Assembly (NCBI GenBank): GCA_016806145.1
Contig: CP063166.1
Span: 4,712,001-4,776,000 of the forward strand
Source of the DNA: Variovorax paradoxus
GTDB lineage: Bacteria; Pseudomonadota; Gammaproteobacteria; Burkholderiales; Burkholderiaceae_C
Direction of reading: 5' to 3'
DNA: 64,000 nt
This document shows, one piece after another, positions 45,696 through 54,579 of the stretch (its first letter is position 1; each line of letters starts with the position of its first letter). The translations under genes and the position numbers were made by a program. The notes beneath the pieces were generated by a model. It was not told where the DNA came from. It saw only the letters and a list, made by a program, of their open reading frames with translations, and did no database searches.

Positions 45696-46128
45696 CGGCC
45701 GGGGCCGGAAGCGCCGGCGCGTCGAGCGCCGAGGCCACCAGGCCGGTGTCGAAGTATTCGATCAGTTCCTTCACCAGGCCTCCTTCGAGTCGGTAGACGT
45801 AGCAATAGCGGTTGTTGTAGCGGCGCCCGGCATGGGTCAGCACGTCGCCGCTGAATTGCACCACCACCCGGTCCTCGTCGGCCAGGACGTGCTCGGTGCG
45901 GCTGGTGTAGGGGGTGGCGAACTGGGCGAACAGCGGGTTCAGCAGCTCCTCGCGGATCGCCTTCCTGCCGCGGTAGGTGCGCGACCAGGCGGTGCTGCCC
46001 TCGAGCTTCCAGGTCGCGTCCTCGGCGAAGCCCTCGAGGAAGGGCCGGCTGTTGCCCTGGTCGAGCTGGGCGTGGATGTGCTGGATGAAGGCCTTGTTGC
46101 TGGCGGCGGTGCTGATGGTGGTGGTCAT
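45682..46128 (-). CDS. NTF2-like (SnoaL-type) protein
   Basis: A 148-residue alpha+beta-cone protein. The pattern NKAFIQHIHAQLDQGNSRPFLEGFAEDATWKLEG followed by YRGRKAIREEL and the strand VVVQFSGDVLTHAGRRYNNRYCYVYRLEGGLVKELIEYFDT is typical of SnoaL-like/ketosteroid-isomerase-like proteins. Substrate unknown. A GAGGA site lies before ATG 46128. It overlaps the MerR gene and follows the short-chain dehydrogenase gene by 108 bp. Confidence 0.85.
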   Translation of the reverse strand: MTTTISTAASNKAFIQHIHAQLDQGNSRPFLEGFAEDATWKLEGSTAWSRTYRGRKAIREELLNPLFAQFATPYTSRTEHVLADEDRVVVQFSGDVLTHAGRRYNNRYCYVYRLEGGLVKELIEYFDTGLVASALDAPALPAPADAGA

Positions 46129-46236
46129 GGCGATGTCCTCTCGAGCGTCGATGGAAGGCACCGGAGGGCCCGGTGAATTCCATTGGAAGTGCTCGTGTGC
46201 ACTCGAGGTCAAGCGCCATGAACGGCGGGCGCGAAT

Positions 46237-47160
46237 TCAGCCGCGCGCCGCCTTCGCCTTCGCGACCTCGTTCGCGCCCTGCGCGGTGCCGCTCTGGGGC
46301 ACCTGCTCGCCCTCGCGCGCGCGCACCTCGTCGAGCCGCGCGGCCAGCTGCTCGGGCGTGTCGCCGCCGATGCCGATCCAGGCGCCCTGCGTGAGCGTGA
46401 TGTGCGCGGCCTCGAAGGTGCCCGCGCCCGCGCACAGGATGGCGCGCGTGGGCGCGTTCTCGGCCGCCAGCACCAGCATCGCCGGCACCACGGCCTCGGG
46501 CTGGAAGGCCTCGAGCATGTCCGGCGGGAACAGGTCCTCGGTCATGCGCGTGGCCGCGGTGGGCGCCAGGCAGTTGACGCGGATGTCGTTCTTCGCGCCC
46601 TCGATGCTCAGCGTCTGCATCAGGCCCACCAGCGCCAGCTTGGCGGCGCCGTAGTTGCTCTGCCCGAAGTTGCCGTACAGGCCGCTCGAGGAGGTGGTCA
46701 TCACGATGCGGCCGTACTTCTGCGCGTTCATCAGCGCCCAGACGGCCTTGGTGCAGTTGACGGCGCCCATCAGGTGCACGTCGACCACGAGCTTGAAATC
46801 GGCCAGTTCCATCTTGGCGAAGCTCTTGTCGCGCAGGATGCCGGCGTTGTTCACGAGGATGTCGACCCGGCCCCAGGCATCGACCGCCTGCTGCACCATG
46901 GCCTGCACGGCCTCGAAGTCGGTGACCGAGGCGCCGTTGGCGATCGCCTCGCCGCCCGCGGCCTTGATCTCGTCGACCACCGCCTGCGCCGCGCTCACCG
47001 AGCCGCCCGAGCCGTCGCGCGCGCCGCCGAGGTCGTTGACCACCACCTTGGCGCCACGCGCCGCGAGGGCCAGCGCATGCTGGCGGCCCAGGCCGCCGCC
47101 GGCGCCGGTCACGATGGCCACGCGGCCCTGGAAGTCGATGCTGCTGCTGTCGTTGCTCAT
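46237..47160 (-). CDS. Short-chain dehydrogenase (MFE-2-like hydroxyacyl-CoA dehydrogenase)
   Basis: A 307-residue SDR oxidoreductase. The cofactor loop is TGAGGGLGR (about residues 18-26), NNAG is present, and the catalytic Ser-Tyr-Lys set appears as TSSSGLYGNFGQSNYGAAK. The insertion VVNDLGGARDGSGGS and the C-terminal TQGAWIGIGGDTPEQLAARLDEVRA are typical of the dehydrogenase part of peroxisomal MFE-2-type proteins, so the likely substrates are 3-hydroxyacyl-CoA esters. Gene order suggests a unit with the NTF2-like and MerR genes. Confidence 0.9.
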   Translation of the reverse strand: MSNDSSSIDFQGRVAIVTGAGGGLGRQHALALAARGAKVVVNDLGGARDGSGGSVSAAQAVVDEIKAAGGEAIANGASVTDFEAVQAMVQQAVDAWGRVDILVNNAGILRDKSFAKMELADFKLVVDVHLMGAVNCTKAVWALMNAQKYGRIVMTTSSSGLYGNFGQSNYGAAKLALVGLMQTLSIEGAKNDIRVNCLAPTAATRMTEDLFPPDMLEAFQPEAVVPAMLVLAAENAPTRAILCAGAGTFEAAHITLTQGAWIGIGGDTPEQLAARLDEVRAREGEQVPQSGTAQGANEVAKAKAARG

Positions 47161-47270
47161 GTCGTCTCGGTCTCTCGGAGGATGGATGGAGGGCGCGTCC
47201 GAACCGCACGCGCCGCGGCGCGTTTTACCTCAGAAAGTACCGTGCGCCGCACCCGGGGCGCTCCCGCCAG

Positions 47271-47657
47271 TCACTCGTGCGACGAGGTTTCCTGCAGGGT
47301 CTCGCAGTAGGCGACGAGCTGGTCGAGCTCGGCCGACTTGTCGAAGAAGGCGTCGGCGCCCAGCACGCGCGAGCGGTCGCGCATCTCGGCGGTGGCGTAG
47401 TTGCTGAGCACCACCACCTTCTGGTGCGGCGAGCGCTGGCGGCAGGCATCGAGCACGCCCAGGCCATTGCCGCGTTCGAGGAACAGGTCGACGATGGTCA
47501 GGTCCCAGGCGTCGCGGTGGCGCTGCAGCCAGGCCACGGCCTCGTCCTCGCTGCCGGCCACGGCCAGCACCTCGGTCTCGGTCACGTCCTCGAGGAAACC
47601 CACGAGGTTCTCGCGGATCACGGGGCTGTCTTCGACGAGATAGGCCTTGAGACTCAT
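47271..47657 (-). CDS. Single-domain response regulator
   Basis: A 128-residue receiver-only protein with the acidic pair ED (residues 9-10), phospho-acceptor Asp57 in LTIVDLFLERGNG, and the KS pair in FFDKSAELDQL. There is no output domain, so it must signal by protein contact or relay. No kinase gene is adjacent. Its ribosome site GGAG lies in the loop of a hairpin (47659-47677) touching the start codon, which hints at translational control. Confidence 0.9.
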   Translation of the reverse strand: MSLKAYLVEDSPVIRENLVGFLEDVTETEVLAVAGSEDEAVAWLQRHRDAWDLTIVDLFLERGNGLGVLDACRQRSPHQKVVVLSNYATAEMRDRSRVLGADAFFDKSAELDQLVAYCETLQETSSHE

Positions 47658-47658
47658 G

Positions 47659-47677
47659 ATCGCCCGCTCCGGGCGAT
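47659..47677 (-). promoter_or_regulatory. Hairpin presenting the ribosome-binding site of the receiver gene
   Basis: On the minus strand ATCGCCC, loop GGAGC, GGGCGAT forms a perfect 7-bp stem one base from ATG 47657. A GGA in a hairpin loop at the ribosome site is the arrangement bound by CsrA/RsmA; that link is inference. Confidence 0.45.
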
Positions 47678-47857
47678 GCCCTCTGGCGCAGCGGCCGGAA
47701 GGCGCAACGGTGCGGGCGGAAAAGGCGGGTTGACGACGGCTTGCATGGCGCAATCCTCTCAGCCATGCGGCGGTGCAGCGTGAGTCAGCGGCACCGACCG
47801 CCTGTAGGCCACGGGCCAAGACGGCTGTCGTCAGCCGGTGGCCGGGCGGCCCCGGCT

Positions 47858-49432
47858 TCAGGCCGCGACGGCCACCCGCTGGCCCTTGCCCACGCCCAGG
47901 CGCGTGGGCGACACGTACTGCTCGCGGTAGATCTCGAACGGCAGGGTGTCGGCCATCTCGATGCGCTTCTGTTCCTGGATCGAGTCCTCGGTCATGCGCG
48001 CGAATTCGGCGCGCTGGGCATCGGAGAAGGGCAGCGCCATCAGCGCGACGCGGGTCTGCTCGGAACGCGCGCGGATGAAGCCGATGAAGGAGTTGGCATG
48101 CTCGTGCTCGATGGCCGCGAGCACGCGCGCCGAGGGCAGGCTGTCGGGGTTGCCGAGCGCCTCGCGCGCCGCGCGCACCGCCTCGGCATGGGCCGTGCCG
48201 CCGTGCGCGGCATCGATCCGCTCGGCGATCGGCGCGCACTGCTCGACCAGTTCCAGGCCCCAGTCGACCAGCGACACCGGCTGGCCGCCGCGCCGCAGCG
48301 CCAGGCCCGGCTCGCGGCCGCGCGCTGCCGTCAGGTGCTGGTTGTGCGCGAGGTCGGCGATCTCCTGCGGCGTGTCGTCGGGGCTGTCGCTGAGCAGGCA
48401 GTGCAGCAGGAACACGTCGAGGAAGCGCATGGTCTGGGCGTTGATGCCCACGGTCTCGAAGGGATCGAGGTCCATCAGGCGCACTTCGACGTATTCGACG
48501 CCGCGCTCGCGCAGCGCATGCAGCGGGCGCTCGCCGGGGTTGATCACGCGCTTGGGGCGGATCGTGCCGTAGAACTCGTTCTCGATCTGCAGCAGGCTGG
48601 TGCCGAGCTGGTTGTAGTCGCCGCCGAGGTTGCGGATGCCGATCGCCTCGTAGGCCGGCCACGGGCGCGTGAGCGCGTCCTGCAGCGAGGCGCCGTAGCC
48701 CTCGAGGCTGTTGTAGCTCACGGCCAGCGAGGCCTGCGCGTCGCTCTGATAGCCCAGGCGGCCCATGCGCAGCGAGGTGCCGTGCGGCATGAACATGCTG
48801 CCGTCGCCCAGCGGCTGCAGCTCGTGCGGACGGCCCGCGACGAAGCTCGAGCACAGCGCCGGCGAGGCGCCGAACAGGTACAGCAGCAGGAAGGCGTGCC
48901 GGCGGAAGTTGCGGATCAGCGCGAAGTACTCCTCGCTCGAGACCTCGGGCAGCGACCAGTTGTAGTGGATGCCCGAGATGGTCTGCATGCGGCGGCCGTA
49001 GCGGTGGCTCAGGCCCATGCGGTAGACGCTCTTGGCGCGGCCCACGTTCGACGAGCCGTAGCGGCCGATCGGGATGGTCTCGTCGGTCGGCAGGCCGCAG
49101 GGCATGCTCGAGACCCACATGCGCTCGTCGCCGAGCTGGTCGAGCACGCGGTAGGTGTATTGGTGGACGCGGGTCAGCTCGTCGAGCGCGGCCTCGGCGT
49201 CGCCGTGCACGCCGGTGATCAGCTCGAGCTGCGACTCGCTGAAGTCGGTCGTGATGTGCGGATGGGTCAGCGCCGAGCCGAGCGCGAGCGGATGGGGCGT
49301 CAGCGCGAGCTTGCCGTCGGGCAGCGCGCGCAGGCTTTCCTTCTCGATGCCGCGCCGCATGCCCTTCAACCGCCCGGCCGAGAGCGAACCCAGCCTCTCC
49401 TGCAATCTGTTGCTCATATTGTTATGACCCAT
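47858..49432 (-). CDS. gshA: Glutamate-cysteine ligase
   Basis: A protein of about 524 residues catalysing the first step of glutathione synthesis, ATP-dependent joining of glutamate and cysteine. It is the proteobacterial GshA type: GIEKESLRAL near the N-terminus, TTDFSESQLELITG, VSSMPCGLP, the GIHYNWSLP block, and NLGGDYNQLGTSLLQIENEFYGTIRPKR. Starts at TTG 49435, ATG 49432 and ATG 49417 are all possible; AGAAG before 49432 slightly favours that one. It appears to be a single gene; the glutathione S-transferase lies 9 kb away. Confidence 0.95.
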   Translation of the reverse strand: MGHNNMSNRLQERLGSLSAGRLKGMRRGIEKESLRALPDGKLALTPHPLALGSALTHPHITTDFSESQLELITGVHGDAEAALDELTRVHQYTYRVLDQLGDERMWVSSMPCGLPTDETIPIGRYGSSNVGRAKSVYRMGLSHRYGRRMQTISGIHYNWSLPEVSSEEYFALIRNFRRHAFLLLYLFGASPALCSSFVAGRPHELQPLGDGSMFMPHGTSLRMGRLGYQSDAQASLAVSYNSLEGYGASLQDALTRPWPAYEAIGIRNLGGDYNQLGTSLLQIENEFYGTIRPKRVINPGERPLHALRERGVEYVEVRLMDLDPFETVGINAQTMRFLDVFLLHCLLSDSPDDTPQEIADLAHNQHLTAARGREPGLALRRGGQPVSLVDWGLELVEQCAPIAERIDAAHGGTAHAEAVRAAREALGNPDSLPSARVLAAIEHEHANSFIGFIRARSEQTRVALMALPFSDAQRAEFARMTEDSIQEQKRIEMADTLPFEIYREQYVSPTRLGVGKGQRVAVAA

Positions 49433-49558
49433 CAATCTTCTGAGGGGCTGGAAGGTAGCACGGCGGCGCGGGCGCTGCTCGTGCAGGGAAACCCGCTGCC
49501 GGCTATGCTGCGGACTGCTATTTTTTCCATAGCACCACCTCCGGATTCAGCCATGCGA

Positions 49559-49906
49559 TCAGCTCTTTTCGGGGGGCCTGGAAGCACCGCCCGAGCGGCC
49601 CGCGAGGCCGGCCAGGTCGATCTCCTCGGACTGGTAGACGTGCATCCGCGGCGGCCCGTCGGCCATCGCGGCCAGCGCCTTGCCGAAGGCGCGCGAGGCC
49701 TCGACGCGGAAATGCACCTGCAGCGCCGCCATGTCGCTCCAGCGCTCGACGAAGGTGAGCCGCAGCGGCTGCATCGCATCGGTCGAGACCTCGTGCGAGA
49801 GGCAGCCGGGCTCGGCGCGCGAGCGCTGCACGTGCTCGGTGCTGATCGCCAGCATGGCCTGCAGGGTGTCGGGCTTGGCGGTGGCATGGCCGATGACGAG
49901 GATCAT
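49559..49906 (-). CDS. Antibiotic biosynthesis monooxygenase (ABM) domain protein
   Basis: A 115-residue dimeric alpha+beta-barrel protein of the ABM/YgiN type. The pattern ILVIGHATAKPDTLQAMLAI, EPGCLSHEVSTD, FVERWSDMAALQVHFRVEA is typical. Family members oxidise quinols or similar aromatic compounds without cofactors, or only bind them. It lies 42 bp after the esterase gene in the same direction, so the two are probably one operon. Confidence 0.87.
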   Translation of the reverse strand: MILVIGHATAKPDTLQAMLAISTEHVQRSRAEPGCLSHEVSTDAMQPLRLTFVERWSDMAALQVHFRVEASRAFGKALAAMADGPPRMHVYQSEEIDLAGLAGRSGGASRPPEKS

Positions 49907-49948
49907 GGGTGTCTCCTTTCGTTGTCGCGGGCGCCTCGGCCCGCCAGT

Positions 49949-50614
49949 TCAGCGTGCGAGCACGCGCAGCAGGAAGGCGTTGAGGTCGCCGATCTCCTCG
50001 ATGCAGACCGAGTGCGCCATCGCGTACTCGTGCCATTCGACGGTGTAGCCCAGCGCCGCGAGCGCGTCGCGCGACTGCTGGGCACGCGCGATCGGCACCA
50101 CCGGGTCCTGCCGGCCGTGGGCCAGGAACACCGGCGTGTCGTGGTTGGACGCATGGCGCTCGGCCGCGGTGGTGGCAGCGATCGGCAGGTAGCCCGAGAG
50201 GCCGACGATGCCCGCGAGCCGCTCGCCGTGGCGCAACCCGGTCATCAGCGCCATCGCGCAGCCCTGCGAGAAGCCGGCCACGACGATGCGCTCGGCCGCG
50301 ATGCCGCGCGCCTTCTCGTTGGCGATCAGCGCCTCGATCGTGGCCTGCGAGCGGCGCAGGCCGGCCTCGTCCTCGCGCGCCACCAGGTCGGCCACCGCGA
50401 TGTCGTACCAGGCCGGCATCTGGTAGCCGCCATTGATGGTGACCGGGATCACGGGCGCGTTCGGGAACACGAAGCGCACCGGGCCCACGCTGGCGAGGTC
50501 GAGCTCGTTGGCGATGGGCACGAAGTCGTTGCCGTCGGCGCCCAGGCCATGCATCACGATCACCGTGGCGGTGGGATGGGGGGCGGTTTCGATCTCGATG
50601 GGGGGACGGGACAT
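49949..50614 (-). CDS. Alpha/beta-hydrolase carboxylesterase (phospholipase/carboxylesterase type)
   Basis: A 221-residue serine esterase. The oxyanion region MHGLGADGNDF, the nucleophile elbow GFSQGCAM (Ser about residue 113), the acid in HGRQDPVVP and His in MAHSVCIEE make a complete triad. This matches the carboxylesterase/acyl-protein thioesterase-like family. ATG 50614 is taken; the longer in-frame extension is not conserved in character. It is divergent from the ferredoxin-like gene. Confidence 0.92.
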   Translation of the reverse strand: MSRPPIEIETAPHPTATVIVMHGLGADGNDFVPIANELDLASVGPVRFVFPNAPVIPVTINGGYQMPAWYDIAVADLVAREDEAGLRRSQATIEALIANEKARGIAAERIVVAGFSQGCAMALMTGLRHGERLAGIVGLSGYLPIAATTAAERHASNHDTPVFLAHGRQDPVVPIARAQQSRDALAALGYTVEWHEYAMAHSVCIEEIGDLNAFLLRVLAR

Positions 50615-50808
50615 GGTCGGTGAAAGTCGTGAAAAAGTACGCCAAACAGGCGCGGATGGCCGGACCTTAGCGCATTCGGGCCACCCAGGACATTGATCCA
50701 GCGCAGGCATGCGGTGCATCCCGCGCAGCCGGACGGCCGCTCGGCCGACTTGCGCGGCGCGCGCACGCCCCCAAGATGGTTTGCAAGAACCCCAGCGAAG
50801 GACCCCGC

Positions 50809-51117
50809 GTGAGCCATTCCCCACCCCTGGTAGACACCAAGCTCGGCGGCCTCGTGCTGGTCTGCGGCGAATGCGAGGCGCGCAAGGACGGCCCCTCGAA
50901 GCTGCAGGCCAGGCCGGTGCGCAAGGAGCTCAAGCACGAGCTGCGCGACCTGCCGCTGCGGCTGCGCGTGGTGCAGTCGAGCTGCCTGGGCCTGTGCCCG
51001 AAGAAGGCGATGGCGCTGGCGGCCGTGGCGCAGGGCCATGCGCCGCTGGTCGCGGAGGTCTGCCGCGACGAGGACGTCGCGGCCTTCGCGCGGGCGCTCG
51101 CCAAGTCGGTGCGCTGA
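50809..51117 (+). CDS. Thioredoxin-like [2Fe-2S] ferredoxin domain protein
   Basis: A 102-residue protein with the spaced cysteines VCGEC and SSCLGLCPKKA, the layout of thioredoxin-fold 2Fe-2S ferredoxins (NuoE-like/DUF1636-like). It probably carries one 2Fe-2S cluster. GTG 50809 is chosen because AAGGA lies 8 bp upstream; ATG 50776 would add 11 residues without a ribosome site. It is convergent with the Bug gene (8-bp gap). Its partner is unknown. Confidence 0.82.
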   Translation: MSHSPPLVDTKLGGLVLVCGECEARKDGPSKLQARPVRKELKHELRDLPLRLRVVQSSCLGLCPKKAMALAAVAQGHAPLVAEVCRDEDVAAFARALAKSVR

Positions 51118-51125
51118 CCGGCGCC

Positions 51126-52112
51126 TTATTCGGCCTTGATCCCGTTCGCCTTCACGATCTGCGCATAGCGCTCGTACTCGGCCGCCACCTGGCCCTGGAA
51201 CTGGCGCTGCGCGAAACCGGTGGCCTCGATGCCCTGGGCCGCGAGGTCGGCGCGCGCGGCCGGCGTGCGCACGATGCGGCCGGCCTCCTGCGCGATCGCG
51301 TCGACCACCGGCTGCGGCGTGTTCGCGGGCGCGAACAGGCCGAACCAGGTGCCCGCGCGGTAGCCGGGGTAGCTCTCGGCCAGGGTCGGCACCTCGGGCA
51401 GCAGCGGATGGCGCTTCTCGCCGCCCGTGCCCAGCGCCACCAGCCGGCCGCTGCGAATGTGCGGCAGCGCCGGGCCCACGGCGATCAGCATCACGTCGAC
51501 CTGGCCCGCGATCACGTCCTGCATGCCCAGCGGGCCGCCGCGGTACGGGATGTGGGTCACGTAGATGCCGGCCTTCTGCTTGAACAGCTCCATGCCCAGC
51601 TGCTGCGGGCTGCCGTTGCCGGCCGAGGCGTAGTTGATGCGGCCCGGCTGCGCCTTGGCGGCGCGCACGAAGTCGGCCACGCTGCGATAGCCGGTCTTCG
51701 GATTGGCCACCAGCACGAAGTCGATCTGGCCCAGCGACACCACCGGCACCAGGTCGCGCCGCGCGTCGTAGGGCAGGCTGGCCTGCAGGTTCGGCAGGAT
51801 GGTGATCGGGCCGTCGGCGCCCACCAGCAGCGAATAGCCGTCGGGCTGCGCCTTGGCGAGCCCGTCGGCCGCGAGGATGCCGGCCGCGCCGGCCTTGTTG
51901 TCGACCACCACCGGCTGCTTCCACTGCTCCGACAGCCGCGTCGAGAGGTAGCGCGCGAGCACGTCGGGCGAGCTGCCGGGCGTGTTGGCCACGGTGATGT
52001 GGACGGCCTTGGCCGGATAGGAAGCGGCGGGGGTTTGCGCCTGCGCGCCCAGGGCGATCGACGCGCCGGCCCACAACAGGAGGGCCGGCTTGAACAGGGA
52101 GGGGACGCGCAT
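51126..52112 (-). CDS. Bug/TctC family substrate-binding protein
   Basis: A 328-residue periplasmic receptor with a Sec signal peptide (LFKPALLLWAGASIALGAQAQ) and the Bug hallmarks VHITVANTPGSSPDVLAR, VVVDNKAGAAG and PYRGGPLGMQDVIAG. No TctAB genes are near. It is the last gene of a co-oriented run (AraC regulator, tryptophan dioxygenase, aminotransferase, FAD monooxygenase), separated from the monooxygenase by 113 bp, so it may deliver an aromatic acid or kynurenine-type compound; that is inference. Confidence 0.93.
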   Translation of the reverse strand: MRVPSLFKPALLLWAGASIALGAQAQTPAASYPAKAVHITVANTPGSSPDVLARYLSTRLSEQWKQPVVVDNKAGAAGILAADGLAKAQPDGYSLLVGADGPITILPNLQASLPYDARRDLVPVVSLGQIDFVLVANPKTGYRSVADFVRAAKAQPGRINYASAGNGSPQQLGMELFKQKAGIYVTHIPYRGGPLGMQDVIAGQVDVMLIAVGPALPHIRSGRLVALGTGGEKRHPLLPEVPTLAESYPGYRAGTWFGLFAPANTPQPVVDAIAQEAGRIVRTPAARADLAAQGIEATGFAQRQFQGQVAAEYERYAQIVKANGIKAE

Positions 52113-52225
52113 GGAGAACTTTCGGGTACGGGCTGGAGAACGCGCGCGATTCTGTCGCGCCGCCGCCCGGGCACGAACGACCCATTCGTCAGATGCTTAG
52201 GTCGATCCGGACATAAGCGCCCCGC

Positions 52226-53386
52226 TCAAGCCGTGCGCAGCGCGTCCAGGCGGCCGTAGAACGCGTCGACCTGCCGCTGCGCGCCCTCGCGCATCGCCGC
52301 GTTGCGCAGCGCGCAGCTCGCGGCGTCCTCCACCGCGCCGGCCTCGCCCACCTGGCGCGAGGCGTCCTGCACGAAGCGGCACATCGGATAGCGGCGCTCG
52401 CCGAAGGCGCGCAAGGTGGCGTCCGAGATGCCGTGGTCGGCCAGCATCTCGGCCAGCACCACCGCGTCCTCCACCGCCATCGCGCCGCCCTGCCCCATGA
52501 ACGGCGTCGAGGCATGGGCCGCGTCGCCGATCAGCAGGAGGCGCCCCGCATGCCAGGGCAGCGGCGCCTGCACCTCCTCGACCGCCGTGTAGAGCAGCTC
52601 CGAGTCCGCACCCAGCTGGTCGAGGAAGGGCCGCGCCGGTCCGCCGAACTCGGCGAAGCGCTCGCGCATGCGCGCGGGCCATTCCTCCTTCGGATACCAG
52701 CGCCCGGCCGGCTCGGCGACGGTGCCGAACAGGTAGAGCCGGTCGTCGGCGATCGGCATGATGCCCAGCCGCTTGCCGATGCCCATCATCATGATCTTGG
52801 CCACCAGCGCGCGCGGCCGCTCGTGCACGCTGCGCCAGACGCCGAAGCCGGTGTAGCGCGGCGCGAGCGGTCCCGTCACCTGTTCGCGCAGCTGCGAGCG
52901 GATGCCGTCGGCGCCGACGACCAGGTCGAAGGCCTGCGCCGTGCCGTCGGACAGCAACACCCGCGCGCGCTCGCCCTCCATGTCGACCCGTTCCACCGTG
53001 GTCGCGAGCCGGATCTCCACGCCCAGCGCCGACAGCCGGTCTGCCAACACGCGATGCATCTCCGAGCGCTTGATGCCCACGATCGGCGCCGCGCCGCCCT
53101 GCGAGCGCGGATAGAACACGTCGACGATCGGCGCGCCGAGGTGATCGAGGTAGACGTTGCGCCCGTCCTCGATCGCGAAGCCGGCCTCGAGGATGCGCGG
53201 CAGCACGCCCACCGCGCGCAGCGCCTCGAGCCCGTTGCCGTAGATGAAGATGCCCGAGCTCTGGAAGCGCCATTCGGCCTGCTTCTCGACCAGCGTGACG
53301 CCGAAGCCCCGGCTCGCCAGCGCGATCGCCGCCGAGCAGCCCGCGATGCCGGCGCCGACCACGAGGATGCGTTCGGGCCGCCTCAT
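52226..53386 (-). CDS. FAD-dependent aromatic monooxygenase
   Basis: A 386-residue class A flavoprotein hydroxylase. The dinucleotide fold is ILVVGAGIAGCSAAIALASRG (from residue 7), the mid motif DLVVGADGIRS, and the FAD ribityl motif RLLLIGDAAHASTPFMGQGGAMAVEDA. Relatives include salicylate, 3-hydroxybenzoate and kynurenine hydroxylases. Its start overlaps the aminotransferase stop as ATGA. Context suggests hydroxylation of a tryptophan- or kynurenine-derived ring, but the substrate is not fixed by sequence. Confidence 0.92.
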   Translation of the reverse strand: MRRPERILVVGAGIAGCSAAIALASRGFGVTLVEKQAEWRFQSSGIFIYGNGLEALRAVGVLPRILEAGFAIEDGRNVYLDHLGAPIVDVFYPRSQGGAAPIVGIKRSEMHRVLADRLSALGVEIRLATTVERVDMEGERARVLLSDGTAQAFDLVVGADGIRSQLREQVTGPLAPRYTGFGVWRSVHERPRALVAKIMMMGIGKRLGIMPIADDRLYLFGTVAEPAGRWYPKEEWPARMRERFAEFGGPARPFLDQLGADSELLYTAVEEVQAPLPWHAGRLLLIGDAAHASTPFMGQGGAMAVEDAVVLAEMLADHGISDATLRAFGERRYPMCRFVQDASRQVGEAGAVEDAASCALRNAAMREGAQRQVDAFYGRLDALRTA

Positions 53387-54546
53387 GCCTGCACCGCCGC
53401 GAGCGCGGCGCTCACGCGTTCGATGTTCGACGGGTTGAGCCCCGCGACGCACAGCCGCCCCGAGCCCACGAGGTAGACGCCGAAGCGTTCGCGCAGCGCA
53501 TCGATCCGCGCGGGTGCCAGTCCCGTGTAGCTGAACATGCCGTGCTGCGCCACCAGGTAGCCGGAGCCCGGCCCGAGCGCCCGATGCAGCGCCGTGCGCA
53601 TCGCGCGCATGCGCAGCCGCATCGCCTCGAGCTCGGCGCGCCATTGCGCCTCGAGCGCGCGGTCCGCGAGGATCGCCTGCACCAGCGCCGCGCCCTGCCC
53701 CGGCGGGCACGAATAACTGCGCCGGATGCCGAGCTTGAGCCGGCCCAGCAGACGCGCCGCATCGGCGCCCGGCGCATGCACGGCGAGCGCGCCCACGCGC
53801 TCGCCATAGAGCGAGAAGATCTTCGAGAACGAACTCGCCACCAGGCAGGCGATGCCGCGCCGCACGCATTCGCGCACGGCCCAGGCGTCCTCGTCCACGC
53901 CCTGCGCGAAGCCCTGGTACGCCATGTCGAAGAAGGGCAGCAGGCCGCGCCGAGCGATGGTGTCGAACAGCGCGCGCCACTCGTCGTGCGAGGGATCCAC
54001 GCCGGTCGGGTTGTGGCAACAGGGATGCAGCAGCACGATGTCGCCGGCCGGAAGCTTGCCGAGCGTGGCGATGGCGCCGTCGAGGTCGAAGCCGCCGGTC
54101 CTGCCGTCGTAGTAGGGATAGTGATCGACGCGCAGCCCCGCGCCCTCGAAGATCGCCGCATGGTTGGCCCAGGTCGGGTCGGGCATCCACACCGTGGCCT
54201 CGGGGGACAGGTCCTTCAGCAGGTCCGCGCCGGTCTTGAGCGCGCCGGTGCCGGCCACGGTCTGCACCACCACGATCGGCGCCGTTGCCGCCTCGCCGAA
54301 CACCAGCCGCCGCACCGCGTCGCGGTAGGGCTGCGCTCCCTCGGTCGGCGCATAGACGCTGGGTGCGTCGGCCTCGGCCAGCAACGCGCGCGCCGCGCGC
54401 ACCGAAGCCAGCGCTGGCACGCGGCCCTGCTCGTCGCAATAGATGCCGATGCCGAGGTTGACCTTGTGCGGCCGCGGGTCGGCCTTGTAGGCCTCGAACA
54501 GGCCGAGGATGGGATCGTCGGCATGAGCCGGCAGTTGATCGAACAC
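53383..54546 (-). CDS. Aromatic/aspartate-type class I aminotransferase
   Basis: A 387-residue PLP enzyme of the AspC/TyrB family. It has VNLGIGIYCDEQG, VAGTGALKTGAD, HPCCHNPTGVDP (PLP phosphate/ring contacts), the Schiff-base lysine in SSFSKIFSLYGERVG, and the C-terminal substrate Arg region. Length is normal. It lies 33 bp behind the tryptophan dioxygenase and is coupled to the FAD monooxygenase. It could transaminate kynurenine (giving kynurenic acid) or aromatic amino acids; context only. Confidence 0.92.
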   Translation of the reverse strand: MFDQLPAHADDPILGLFEAYKADPRPHKVNLGIGIYCDEQGRVPALASVRAARALLAEADAPSVYAPTEGAQPYRDAVRRLVFGEAATAPIVVVQTVAGTGALKTGADLLKDLSPEATVWMPDPTWANHAAIFEGAGLRVDHYPYYDGRTGGFDLDGAIATLGKLPAGDIVLLHPCCHNPTGVDPSHDEWRALFDTIARRGLLPFFDMAYQGFAQGVDEDAWAVRECVRRGIACLVASSFSKIFSLYGERVGALAVHAPGADAARLLGRLKLGIRRSYSCPPGQGAALVQAILADRALEAQWRAELEAMRLRMRAMRTALHRALGPGSGYLVAQHGMFSYTGLAPARIDALRERFGVYLVGSGRLCVAGLNPSNIERVSAALAAVQA

Positions 54547-54579
54547 GCGTGCTCCAGAAAGAAAAACGAAAGGAAAGAC

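Noticed and set aside
47208..47226. ACGCGCC/GGCGCGT hairpin followed by TTTT as a terminator
   Set aside because: The T-run is on the plus strand where no upstream plus-strand gene needs ending; genes here run on the minus strand.
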